Source: Actinocorallia populi
GTDB taxonomy: Bacteria; Actinomycetota; Actinomycetes; Streptosporangiales; Streptosporangiaceae
Reading direction: 5' to 3'
Length of the DNA: 64,000 nt
Assembly (NCBI RefSeq): GCF_002995495.1
Contig: NZ_PVZV01000012.1
Coordinates: 62,001 to 126,000, forward strand
In this document: piece by piece, positions 8,005-14,804 of the stretch
Position numbering within the stretch: the first letter of the stretch is position 1
How the letters are laid out: each line of letters starts with the position of its first letter
The notes under the pieces: generated by a model
What the model saw: only the letters and a program-made list of their open reading frames with translations
Told to the model about the DNA's origin: nothing
The model's database searches: none
Position numbers and translations under genes: made by a program

Positions 8005-9447
8005 ATGAGCGACACCACGCAGACCGGATGCTGCGGCCCCGCCGCCACCCGCCCGCACACCGCGGCCGCCCCGCGGACCACCGTTCCCGCCGGGAGCACC
8101 GAGCCGCCCATCGCGGTGATCGGCGCCGGTCCCGTCGGGCTGGCCGCCGCCGCCCAGCTGGCCGAACGCGGCCTGGACTTCACGGTCCTGGAAGCCGGAG
8201 ACCAGGTAGGGGCTTCGGTCCGGCAGTGGGGGCACGTCGGGTTGTTCAGCCCGTGGCGCTACAACACCGACGCCGCCGCCCGCCGCCTGCTGGAGGCCGC
8301 CGGATGGCAGGCCCCCGACCCCGAGACGCTGCCGACCGGCTCCCAACTCGTCGACGACTACCTCACCCCGCTGGCGGCCCTCCCGCAGATCGCGCCGCGC
8401 CTGCGCACCGGAGCGCGCGTCGAGGCGATCAGCCGTGCGGGCTACGACCGGCTGCGCAGCGTGGGACGCGAAGACGCCCCGTTCGTCCTGCGCGTGCGCA
8501 CCGCCGACGGATCCGTCGAGCAGATACGGGCCCGCGCGGTCATCGACGCCTCCGGTACCTGGCGGACCCCCAACGTCCTGGGCGCGAACGGCCTGCCCGC
8601 TCTCGGTGAGGCCGAGGCCGCCGCCTGGATCGGCCACGCCCTGCCCGACGTGCTGGGCGCCGACCGCCACGTCTTCGCCGGCAGGCACACCCTGGTCGCC
8701 GGAGCCGGGCACTCGGCCGCGACCACCCTCATCGCCCTGGCCGAACTCGCCCAGACCGCACCGGGCACGGCCATCACCTGGGCGATCCGCGGAGCCGACG
8801 CCTCCCGCACCTACGGCGGAGGCGACGCCGACCAGCTCCCTGCCCGCGGCCGCCTCGGCACCCTGCTGCACCACCTGGTCACCACCGGGAAGATCACCCT
8901 GCTCACCGGTTTCTTCACCGACGAACTGCGCCCCCTGGCCGACGGGCCGGAGCACGGCGGCATCCGGGTGATCAGCCGTGCGCCCGACGGCGTCGAGCAG
9001 AGCGTGACGGCGGACCGGATCGTCGCCGCGACCGGCTACCGGCCCGACCACTCCCTGACCGGCGAGCTGCGCCTGAAGCTGGACGCCCTCATGGGCACCA
9101 CCCCCGAGCTCGCCCCGCTCATCGACCCCAACCTCCATTCCTGCGGCACCGTCCCGCCCCACGGCGTCGACGAGCTCACCCACCCCGAGAGCGGCTACCA
9201 CGCCATCGGGGTGAAGTCCTACGGCCGCGCCCCGACCTTCCTGCTGGCCACCGGCTACGAGCAGGCCCGCTCCGTCACCGCCGCCCTGGCCGGCGACTGG
9301 GAGGCCGCCCGCGACATGCGGCTGGAGCTGCCCGAGACCGGCGTGTGCTCCTCGGCCAACGCCGTCGGCCTGGGCACCGGCATCAGCGGCGGGCTGCTGT
9401 CCCTGCCCCTGGTCACCTCCGGCGCCTCCGGCAGCTGCTGTGGCTGA
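8005..9447 (+). CDS. arsO: ArsO-like FAD-dependent NAD(P)-binding oxidoreductase
   Basis: A 480-residue flavoprotein with an N-terminal FAD Rossmann motif (VIGAGPVGLAAAAQLAERGL, about residues 36-55). A second dinucleotide fold lies near 230 (HTLVAGAGHSAATTLIALAE), and the ATG-like strand VAATGYRPD is the family's third motif. Such enzymes occur in actinobacterial ars clusters as ArsO, where they are thought to act on organoarsenicals or sulfide/thiol chemistry; the exact reaction is unsettled. I use ATG 8005 because AAGGAG at 7993-7998 is six bases away; ATG 8002 is possible. Both ends carry vicinal cysteines (TGCCGPA and GSCCG). It overlaps the MFS gene by 8 nt. Confidence 0.8.
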   Translation: MSDTTQTGCCGPAATRPHTAAAPRTTVPAGSTEPPIAVIGAGPVGLAAAAQLAERGLDFTVLEAGDQVGASVRQWGHVGLFSPWRYNTDAAARRLLEAAGWQAPDPETLPTGSQLVDDYLTPLAALPQIAPRLRTGARVEAISRAGYDRLRSVGREDAPFVLRVRTADGSVEQIRARAVIDASGTWRTPNVLGANGLPALGEAEAAAWIGHALPDVLGADRHVFAGRHTLVAGAGHSAATTLIALAELAQTAPGTAITWAIRGADASRTYGGGDADQLPARGRLGTLLHHLVTTGKITLLTGFFTDELRPLADGPEHGGIRVISRAPDGVEQSVTADRIVAATGYRPDHSLTGELRLKLDALMGTTPELAPLIDPNLHSCGTVPPHGVDELTHPESGYHAIGVKSYGRAPTFLLATGYEQARSVTAALAGDWEAARDMRLELPETGVCSSANAVGLGTGISGGLLSLPLVTSGASGSCCG

Positions 9448-10717
9448 GGCCCACGTCCCGGCCGTCACCGGCCGGGACCGGCCTTTCCGGGGCTGGCGGA
9501 TCGTGGGCGCGCTGGCCGTCACCCAGACCGTCGGCTACGGCGTGCTGTTCTACTCCTTCGCCGTCGTCCTGGGCCCCATGAGCCAGGACCTCGGCCTGCC
9601 GGCCACGACGGCGTCCGGATCGCTGACCGTCGCGCTCCTGGTGTGCGCCGCGGTCTCGGTACCCGTCGGGCGGTGGCTGGACCGCCATGGCGGACGCGCG
9701 CTCCTGATCAGCGGATCCGTCGCCGGGACCGTCCTGGTCGCCGCCTGGTCCCAGGTCGACAACGCCCTCCAGCTCTACCTCGTGCTCGCCGGGATCGGCC
9801 TGGTCTCGGCGATGGTGCTGTACGAGGCCGCGTTCGCCGTCGTCATCCCCTGGTTCCACGCCGGACGCACCACCGCGCTGCTGGCCATCACCATCGTGGC
9901 CGGGTTCGCCAGCACCATCTTCATGCCGCTCACCGGCCTGCTCACCCAGCGATACGACTGGCGCACCGCCCTGCTCGCCCTCGCCGTCATCCACGGGGCC
10001 ATCACCATCCCCCTGCACCTGCTCATCCGCCGGCCCTCCGACCTCGGCCAGCACCCCGACGGCGCCGACCGGCCCCCGCCCGCGGCAGACGGCCCCCTGG
10101 CCGACCGGGCGAGCGTCCTGCGCGCGGCTGCGCGCGATCCCTTCTCCTGGACACTCGGCCTGTCCCTGGTCGCCCACTCCCTCACCCTGACCATGCTCGG
10201 CGTCCACCTCGTGGCCTACCTCGTCGACCTCGGCCACACCGGCGCGTTCGCCGCCACCGCCACGGGCCTGCTCGGCGTCCTGTCGGTCACCGGACGGCTC
10301 CTGACCACCGCCGCCGCCAGGCGTTTCACCCTCACCGCCATCACCGCCGCCATCTTCACCCTCCAAGCCGCGGCCACCCTCGCCCTGCCCCTCCTGGGCG
10401 GCACCGCCTGGGGCGCGGTCGGCTGCGTGCTGGGCATCGGACTGGGCTTCGGCATCGTCAACATCGTCAAACCCGCCCTCCTGGCCGCCCAGTACGGCAC
10501 CGCCGCCTTCGCCACCCTGTCCGGCGCCATGATCGTCCCCATGACCCTCGCCAAGGCCCTCGGCCCCCTCGCCGCGGCCGCCCTGCTGGCCGCCACCGGC
10601 TCCTACACCCAGGTCATGATCACCGCGGCCGTCCTCCTCACGGTCAGCGCCGCGGCCGCCCTGGCCGCAGGCCGCCACCACCGCCCGCAACCCTCCTCTA
10701 TCCTTGAGAAGCGATGA
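9440..10717 (+). CDS. MFS permease of the arsenic-type cluster
   Basis: A 425-residue protein with 12 predicted membrane helices. It has a motif-A-like loop PVGRWLDRHGGRALL between helices 2 and 3 and a cytoplasmic loop near residues 195-220. It overlaps the ArsO-like gene upstream by 8 nt and the ArsN1 gene downstream by ATGA, so translation is probably coupled. By context it should move an arsenical or its modified product, but it is not ArsB, Acr3 or a certain ArsJ, and no GAPDH-like partner is present. Substrate unknown. Confidence 0.82.
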   Translation: MAEAHVPAVTGRDRPFRGWRIVGALAVTQTVGYGVLFYSFAVVLGPMSQDLGLPATTASGSLTVALLVCAAVSVPVGRWLDRHGGRALLISGSVAGTVLVAAWSQVDNALQLYLVLAGIGLVSAMVLYEAAFAVVIPWFHAGRTTALLAITIVAGFASTIFMPLTGLLTQRYDWRTALLALAVIHGAITIPLHLLIRRPSDLGQHPDGADRPPPAADGPLADRASVLRAAARDPFSWTLGLSLVAHSLTLTMLGVHLVAYLVDLGHTGAFAATATGLLGVLSVTGRLLTTAAARRFTLTAITAAIFTLQAAATLALPLLGGTAWGAVGCVLGIGLGFGIVNIVKPALLAAQYGTAAFATLSGAMIVPMTLAKALGPLAAAALLAATGSYTQVMITAAVLLTVSAAAALAAGRHHRPQPSSILEKR

Positions 10718-11223
10718 GCAGCTTCGCCTTCACTCTCCGCCCCATGGATCCACGGGACGCCGACCAGGTCCTGGCCGTCTACCAGGCCGGACTGGACACC
10801 GGGCAGGCCAGTTTCGAAACCGAGGCCCCCGCCTGGGAGGACTTCGACGCCGGTCGGCTTCCCGCCCACCGCCACGTCGCCGCCGCACCCGACGGGAAGG
10901 TCCTCGGCTGGATCGCCGTCAGCGCCGTCTCCACCCGGCCGGTCTACGCCGGCGTCGTCGAGCACTCCCTCTACATCCACCCCGACGCCCGCGGCCACGG
11001 CATCGGCACCGCCCTGCTGCAGGCCCTCATCGCCTCCACCGAGGCCGCCGGGATCTGGACCATCCAATCCGGCGTCTTCCCCGACAACACCGCCAGCCTC
11101 GCCCTCCACCACAAGGCCGGCTTCCGCACCGTCGGCACCCGCGAACGCATCGCCAGGCACCACGGCCGCTGGCGCGACGTCATCCTCCTGGAACGCCGCA
11201 GCGACCACCCGCACACAGTCTGA
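10714..11223 (+). CDS. arsN1: ArsN1-like GNAT acetyltransferase (arsinothricin/phosphinothricin type)
   Basis: A 169-residue GNAT enzyme of the Pat/Bar/ArsN branch. Diagnostic segments are VYAGVVEHSLYIHPDARGHG (acetyl-CoA pyrophosphate loop RGHGIG), IWTIQSGVFPDNTASLALHH and GFRTVGTRERIARHHGRWRD. This family N-acetylates the amino group of phosphinothricin or the trivalent/pentavalent arsenical analogue arsinothricin, blocking glutamine synthetase inhibition. The ATGA overlap with the MFS gene places it last in the operon. The neighbouring metalloid genes favour arsinothricin over phosphinothricin, but sequence alone does not separate the two. Confidence 0.85.
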   Translation: MSSFAFTLRPMDPRDADQVLAVYQAGLDTGQASFETEAPAWEDFDAGRLPAHRHVAAAPDGKVLGWIAVSAVSTRPVYAGVVEHSLYIHPDARGHGIGTALLQALIASTEAAGIWTIQSGVFPDNTASLALHHKAGFRTVGTRERIARHHGRWRDVILLERRSDHPHTV

Positions 11224-11290
11224 ACACCCGCCGACGAGTTTCCCTGGCACGGCCTACGGTGAGCGGGGTCGGCCTGCATCCCGCAGCTTC

Positions 11291-11428
11291 GTGATCAACG
11301 AGCTCACCACTCGCGCGAAGGCAGGGGAGGAGGCCGCCCTCGCCGTCGTCAACCGTTGCGACAAACGGGCCGACCGCCACCAAGCCGGCGTGCTGCTGGT
11401 CGGCCTCATCCTCCGGAACCGAAAATGA
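11291..11428 (+). CDS. Possible small ORF or remnant (45 residues)
   Basis: A GTG frame of 45 codons encoding VINELTTRAKAGEEAALAVV and a hydrophobic tail (GVLLVGLILRNRK). The composition is protein-like (amphipathic helix, then short hydrophobic segment), but there is no ribosome-binding site. It ends at the base adjoining the convergent SnoaL stop. It could be a fragment of a larger decayed gene. I do not recognise it. Confidence 0.25.
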   Translation: MINELTTRAKAGEEAALAVVNRCDKRADRHQAGVLLVGLILRNRK

Positions 11429-11872
11429 TCAGACGGAACCCAGGCCGTTGAGCGCTGCGAGCATCGGCTGGAGGTCCCAGTAGGCCTTCAGCGAGCTGAT
11501 CAGGCCGGCTTCGTTCACCCGGTAGGTGAAAACACCGTCGTAGCGCACCTCGATCCCGGTGTTCAGGCGTGTGGTGACCGAGGCGACGACGGCCGCCTCG
11601 TCGCCCGCCGGATGCATGGCGCCGATCTCGAATGCCACCTTGTGGGGGGCGACTGCCACGTCCCAGAACAGCGCCAGCGCCGGACGGCCGTGCAGCCCCT
11701 TGCCCTCCGGGTCCAGCGGGGAGCCGCCGACCGGGTCGTGGACCACCGCGTCGGGCGCGAAACAGGCCAGCCACTGCGCGCGGTCGCCCGCCCCGACCGC
11801 GTTCATCGCCGCGGCCGCCGCGGTGAGGGCGGGTGACGGCATCGTGCCGGGCGCGTCTGGGACGGTGTCCAT
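11429..11872 (-). CDS. SnoaL-like / nuclear transport factor 2-fold protein
   Basis: A 147-residue single-domain protein with the NTF2/SnoaL pattern: an N-terminal helix (TAAAAAMNAVGAGDRAQWLACF), the loop PDAVVHDPVGGSP, LHGRPALALFWD, and a C-terminal strand set ending VFTYRVNEAGLISSLKAYWD. Such folds serve as polyketide cyclases, isomerases or hydrolases of small lipophilic compounds. A strong GGAGGA precedes the ATG. It is controlled from a symmetric promoter shared with the divergent TetR gene at 11933. The specific reaction is not evident. Confidence 0.82.
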   Translation of the reverse strand: MDTVPDAPGTMPSPALTAAAAAMNAVGAGDRAQWLACFAPDAVVHDPVGGSPLDPEGKGLHGRPALALFWDVAVAPHKVAFEIGAMHPAGDEAAVVASVTTRLNTGIEVRYDGVFTYRVNEAGLISSLKAYWDLQPMLAALNGLGSV

Positions 11873-11897
11873 GGGGTCCTCCTACCGGGCATACGAG

Positions 11898-11940
11898 CTT
11901 GACACGTGTCAAGCTAGGACTAGGCTTGTCACGTGTCAAG
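11898..11940. promoter_or_regulatory. Face-to-face promoters with two palindromic operators (SnoaL/TetR)
   Basis: 11898-11913 is the perfect palindrome CTTGACACGTGTCAAG; 11925-11940 is CTTGTCACGTGTCAAG with one mismatch per arm. Rightward promoter: TTGACA 11899-11904, 16 bp, TAGGCT 11921-11926, then GTG at 11933 six bases later. Leftward promoter on the minus strand: TTGACA 11939-11934, 17 bp, TAGCTT 11916-11911. Each -35 box lies inside one operator, so a repressor dimer on either site would block one promoter directly. Confidence 0.85.
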
Positions 11941-12502
11941 TTCACGGATCGGGATCCTGCAGAGCGCGCGCCGACTGATCGCCGAGCGGGGCGCCGCGAT
12001 CACCATGGCCGAGGTGGCCAAGGCGGCGGGCGTCTCACGCCAGGCCGTCTACCTCCACTTCAGCTCCCGGGCGAGCCTGTTCATGGCGGTCGTCCGGTAC
12101 ATGGACGAAGAGGACGGCATCCAGGCGCGCTGCCAGGAGGCCCTGCGCGCGGCGGATCCGGTCGAGGCCCTGCGCGCCTTCACCCTCACCTGGCTCCGGT
12201 ACGCGGCCGGGATCCGACCCGTGGCCATGGCCCTGTCGTCATCACGGCACGAGGACCCGGATGCCTCGGCCGCATGGAACGACCGCATGGCCGAACTGCG
12301 CGCCGGTTTCCTGGCCGCGGTGTCCGCCGTCGCCTCCGCAGGCCGTCTGCGCCCCGGCCTGAACGTCTCCGCAGCATCCGAGATCGCCTGGGCGATGACC
12401 TCCGTACCGGTCTGGGAGCAGCTCACCGTCGACTGCGGCAGACCACCCGCCGAAGCCGAACAGCACCTCAGCGACGCCGTGATCAACGCATTGACGGTAT
12501 GA
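11933..12502 (+). CDS. TetR family transcriptional regulator
   Basis: A 189-residue repressor with N-terminal HTH (residues 5-50; ITMAEVAKAAGVSRQAVYLHF) and a C-terminal helical domain rich in Ala and Trp. The GTG start lies six bases after a TAGGCT -10 box and within the second operator palindrome, so the mRNA is probably leaderless and autorepressed. It is divergent from the SnoaL-like gene, which I take as its main target. The ligand is unknown. Confidence 0.88.
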   Translation: MSSSRIGILQSARRLIAERGAAITMAEVAKAAGVSRQAVYLHFSSRASLFMAVVRYMDEEDGIQARCQEALRAADPVEALRAFTLTWLRYAAGIRPVAMALSSSRHEDPDASAAWNDRMAELRAGFLAAVSAVASAGRLRPGLNVSAASEIAWAMTSVPVWEQLTVDCGRPPAEAEQHLSDAVINALTV

Positions 12503-12715
12503 CGGCCCGTCCGGGACCGGCAGAGGAATCAGCGGACCGATCTCGGCGTCGGTGCGATGACGGCTGCCTCCCCGTCCCCCGCAGAGTCCCCTGTTCCGCC
12601 AGGGCCCAACCGCTCCGGGACGCCCTGCCACGGAGCACCCGTTCACCACCTGCCGACGATCCCGTCACGGCCCCCACGCCCATCGGCCTTCGCCGGCAAC
12701 GGCTCCACTATGGCT

Positions 12716-12764
12716 TCCAGGCAGCGAAGCCCTTGTCGCCCTTGGCCTGGTTGACGTTGCCGGT
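12716..12764 (-). pseudogene. HNH endonuclease (DUF1524-like) remnant, downstream fragment
   Basis: Read on the minus strand, this stretch encodes GNVNQAKGDKGFAAWKP and a stop. That matches the NR-x-KGDK-DP-x-W-P segment of secreted-type HNH/DUF1524 nucleases. Its N-terminal continuation, ending in RPQLWSVT, lies at 13651-13706. The two parts join in frame if the 886 bp between them are removed, so the gene was split by insertion. The nuclease active-site region is missing from both fragments. Confidence 0.55.
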
Positions 12765-12870
12765 TTACCGAACGCTATTGATCGAAGAGGTTTGTGGGCT
12801 GGGCTATGACGTCGAGGACGCGTGTGTGACGTGGCCTGGAATGTCGGTGCTCTCTGGAAGTATGCGGTGG

Positions 12871-13497
12871 ATGAGTGTTGCAACGCGTGACGACTATGCG
12901 TGGATCCGGCATAGCTCACTCGGTCTTGCCGAGGGGTATTACCTGACCTTGGCTGAGGGGATCTCGCCGCAGGAGTTCCTGGCTCGGATCGGGTCCGAGC
13001 TGCAGGACCGGGCTGACGGTATTCAAGGCCTCCGGGACTGGGAAGAGGCATTTTTCGATTCCGGCAGATACTACGATGAGCTACTGGTCGGCGTCGCTGC
13101 TGTTGAGGGCATGGGCGGGGCCTGGGCGATGGGCTTGGCGACCGATAGCTGCATCGGTGTTTTCGACGAGCTGATGGTGCCGCTGTCGGCCGGCTGCAGG
13201 GTGATCACCCATGGCCGCAACGTCAACGCCGTGGACCTCTTCCGCTGGTATGAAGACGGAGAGCTGCGAACTCATTTTGAACCGCTGTTCCCCACCGACC
13301 GCGTGGGAAGCGATCCCGATGCGTTGGTCGAAGAGATGCGCGGAGCGGGATTCAACCTCAGCGATCAGCCTGGCCATGAGGGTCATACGGCTGCAGCGTT
13401 TGCTCTGGCCGAGCGGCTCACCGGGGTTCGGATCACCGAGGCGCTGTTGCGCACGTCGACCTATTGGCCGGGTTGTGTGGAGATCCCTGACCCCTGA
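12871..13497 (+). CDS. DUF6461-like hypothetical protein
   Basis: A 208-residue soluble protein. The N-terminus DYAWIRHSSLGLAEGYYLTL followed by GISPQEFLARIG matches the recurrent opening of actinobacterial DUF6461 proteins, and the middle contains GGAWAMGLATDSCIGV and GRNVNAVDLFRWYEDGEL. No catalytic motif is apparent. In-frame ATGs exist at 12841, 12861 and 12871; I chose 12871 because the conserved part begins just after it. Third-position GC is clearly lower than in neighbouring genes. It occupies an insertion in a broken HNH nuclease gene and ends just before two strong hairpins. Function unknown. Confidence 0.65.
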   Translation: MSVATRDDYAWIRHSSLGLAEGYYLTLAEGISPQEFLARIGSELQDRADGIQGLRDWEEAFFDSGRYYDELLVGVAAVEGMGGAWAMGLATDSCIGVFDELMVPLSAGCRVITHGRNVNAVDLFRWYEDGELRTHFEPLFPTDRVGSDPDALVEEMRGAGFNLSDQPGHEGHTAAAFALAERLTGVRITEALLRTSTYWPGCVEIPDP

Positions 13498-13521
13498 TTC
13501 CCATTTGTGTCCGTCAGGGGC

Positions 13522-13578
13522 AGAGCCTTAGCGCAAGGCTCTCGGCTTCGAGGTTCCCCCGCAGCGCGGGGGAACCTC
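13522..13578 (+). terminator. Double hairpin terminator after the DUF6461-like gene
   Basis: The first hairpin is AGAGCCTT-AGCGC-AAGGCTCT at 13522-13542. The second has an 11-bp perfect stem (GAGGTTCCCCC at 13550-13560 with GGGGGAACCTC at 13568-13578) and a 7-nt loop. Both lie within the inserted segment, so the cargo gene brings its own transcription stop. Confidence 0.75.
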
Positions 13579-13650
13579 ATATGGTGAAAGGTCGTTCGCA
13601 GCCCGTTTCAAAGACGTGGCATACGCTCAGGGGTGGTAGGAAAAGTTGGT

Positions 13651-13706
13651 CACCGACCACAGCTGCGGGCGGGCCAGGTCGTTGGCGAAATCCATGGACA
13701 ACTCGC
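13651..13706 (-). pseudogene. HNH endonuclease (DUF1524-like) remnant, upstream fragment
   Basis: Minus-strand reading gives RELSMDFANDLARPQLWSVT, the conserved R-x-FANDL-x-RPxL-x-AV block of HNH/DUF1524 proteins. The frame then runs into inserted sequence (NFSYHP and stop). Sequence further upstream on this strand (13710-13850) no longer resembles a nuclease. See the matching second fragment at 12716-12764 and a separate relic at 29280-29493. Confidence 0.55.
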
Positions 13707-13840
13707 GGCCCCGAAGCGCGGCCGCTACAGGGCCTCGCGCATCCGCTCATGTTCGAGTCCGGATGGTCCCACGGACTTCCTGGCGTCTTCGAAGAGGTCA
13801 CCGAGGGCCTCTCCATCACTCTCTGTGAGAGAGTGGCTTC

Positions 13841-14239
13841 ATGCCCTTGAGCGCGTATCAACTCAGGACTTCGATCGCCGTGTCCGACATACAGAAGGCG
13901 ATCGCCTTCTACGAAGGCAAACTGGGCCTACCGGTGCTGGAGTCCGGTCCCAGCGCCCACATCGCCGACGGTAGCCGCGTCTATGGTTCCGGCGGCGGAC
14001 CGGCACTGAACGTGTACCAGTCGGCCACCGCCGGGAAGACCCAGGCGACATTGGCGACGTGGTACGTCGACGACATCGACCGGATCGTTGACGAGCTCAC
14101 CTCGTCCGGCGTCGAGTTCACCCGCTACGACCAGTTCGAACACGATGCCAAGGGGATCACTGCTCGCGCCGGCGGTGGACGTATCGCGTGGTTCCAGGAC
14201 CCGGACGGTAACACCTTCGCCCTCGAGGCCGACGTCTGA
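13841..14239 (+). CDS. VOC family (glyoxalase/bleomycin-resistance fold) protein
   Basis: A 132-residue single VOC domain. SIAVSDIQKAIAFYEGKLGL is the typical first beta-alpha unit, WYVDDIDRIVDELTSSGVEF the second half, and AWFQDPDGNTFALE supplies the last strand with the conserved D-PDGN turn and metal-ligand Glu. VOC proteins bind a divalent metal and act as lyases, dioxygenases or antibiotic-binding proteins. ATG 13841 follows GAGAGAG. It stands alone between remnants, and no substrate can be named. Confidence 0.8.
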   Translation: MPLSAYQLRTSIAVSDIQKAIAFYEGKLGLPVLESGPSAHIADGSRVYGSGGGPALNVYQSATAGKTQATLATWYVDDIDRIVDELTSSGVEFTRYDQFEHDAKGITARAGGGRIAWFQDPDGNTFALEADV

Positions 14240-14441
14240 TCCCTGTCGTGGACGCGGTGCCGCTCATGGCAGGTGCTGCAGAGCTCCGCGACCGCTGCCT
14301 CGCTGCGATCCCGAGGACCGCTACCACCGGTCGGGGAGCCTGCGAGGAGATGGCCTCGATGAGAGACGGCGACGGCGCGTACGCACCATGTGACGTCGGT
14401 TGACCCATCTCACCGTAGGTGGCCGTGCTACGGGGAAACCT

Positions 14442-14618
14442 CACAACGGGCTCGTCGAGCGGCGCGCGTACGCCGAAGCGCCACCCCGCGTGGAATACGG
14501 CTTGACCGAGCTCGGACGCACCCTTGAGGAGTTCATCGCAAGGCTGACCGAATGGGCGAGAGCCAACGGCGAGGCGATCGTCTCCTTCCATGAGGCGGCC
14601 GAGGCGAGAGATGCCTAG
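14442..14618 (+). pseudogene. HxlR-family regulator remnant (C-terminal half)
   Basis: The frame encodes HNGLVERRAYAEAPPRVEYG, then LTELGRTLEEFIARLTEWA. This is the wing and C-terminal helix of HxlR-type winged-helix regulators (usual length about 110-130). The recognition helix and N-terminus are gone, and upstream sequence in the same frame is unrelated. The stop codon lies in a long inverted repeat at 14615. It probably once regulated the adjacent oxidoreductase operon. Confidence 0.55.
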
Positions 14619-14664
14619 CACTGCAACGACAGGCAATGATCGCAACCTGTCGTTGCAGTGCTAG
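14615..14664. repeat. Perfect 19-bp inverted repeat with 12-nt loop
   Basis: CTAGCACTGCAACGACAGG at 14615-14633 is exactly complementary to 14646-14664, separated by CAATGATCGCAA. A 19-bp perfect stem lacking G+C bias is unlike the local terminators. It may be a pair of abutting IS ends or a MITE-like relic, or act as a terminator. It lies in a 186-bp stretch without genes. Confidence 0.6.
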
Positions 14665-14804
14665 AGCGGTGGTTGCTTCTCTTATCTTGACGGGATCACG
14701 GATGCGATAGCCGCCGCCCTTCTCCGGCCACCGGCCCCACTTTCGCCGGTCGTTGTATCCGGCCACCCATGTCCGGTGTCCGGCCCTGCTCGCGACCGGC
14801 TTGC

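Larger units (their letters stand above)
12765..13650. mobile_element. 886-bp inserted segment carrying a DUF6461-like gene
   Basis: Deleting 12765-13650 restores a continuous HNH reading frame (RPQLWSVT-GNVNQAKGDK) across the joint. GGT is present at both edges (12762-12764 and 13648-13650), which could be a 3-bp target duplication or coincidence. The segment holds one gene and two hairpins, its codon use is less GC-biased than its neighbours, and it has no transposase or clear terminal inverted repeats. It therefore looks like transferred cargo, not a known IS. Confidence 0.5.

Noticed and set aside
7747-9522. 591-codon minus-strand frame opposite the ArsO-like gene
   Set aside because: Gly/Gln-rich composition and exact mirroring of the real codons; the plus frame has FAD and NAD motifs and a ribosome-binding site.
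11833-13497. 554-residue fusion of a TetR-region frame with the DUF6461-like protein
   Set aside because: The first 345 residues are an alternative frame of the TetR gene and HNH relic; the true N-terminus begins near 12871.
13710-13850. Minus-strand segment containing EDARKSVGPSGLEHERMREA as part of the HNH nuclease
   Set aside because: It does not resemble HNH proteins and is followed by a stop; it could be another relic, but I cannot name it.
14690-14800. Minus-strand TWVAGYNDRRKWGRWPEKGG as a transposase end
   Set aside because: Superficially like an integrase YN-x-RR motif, but no further catalytic segment or element boundary supports it.
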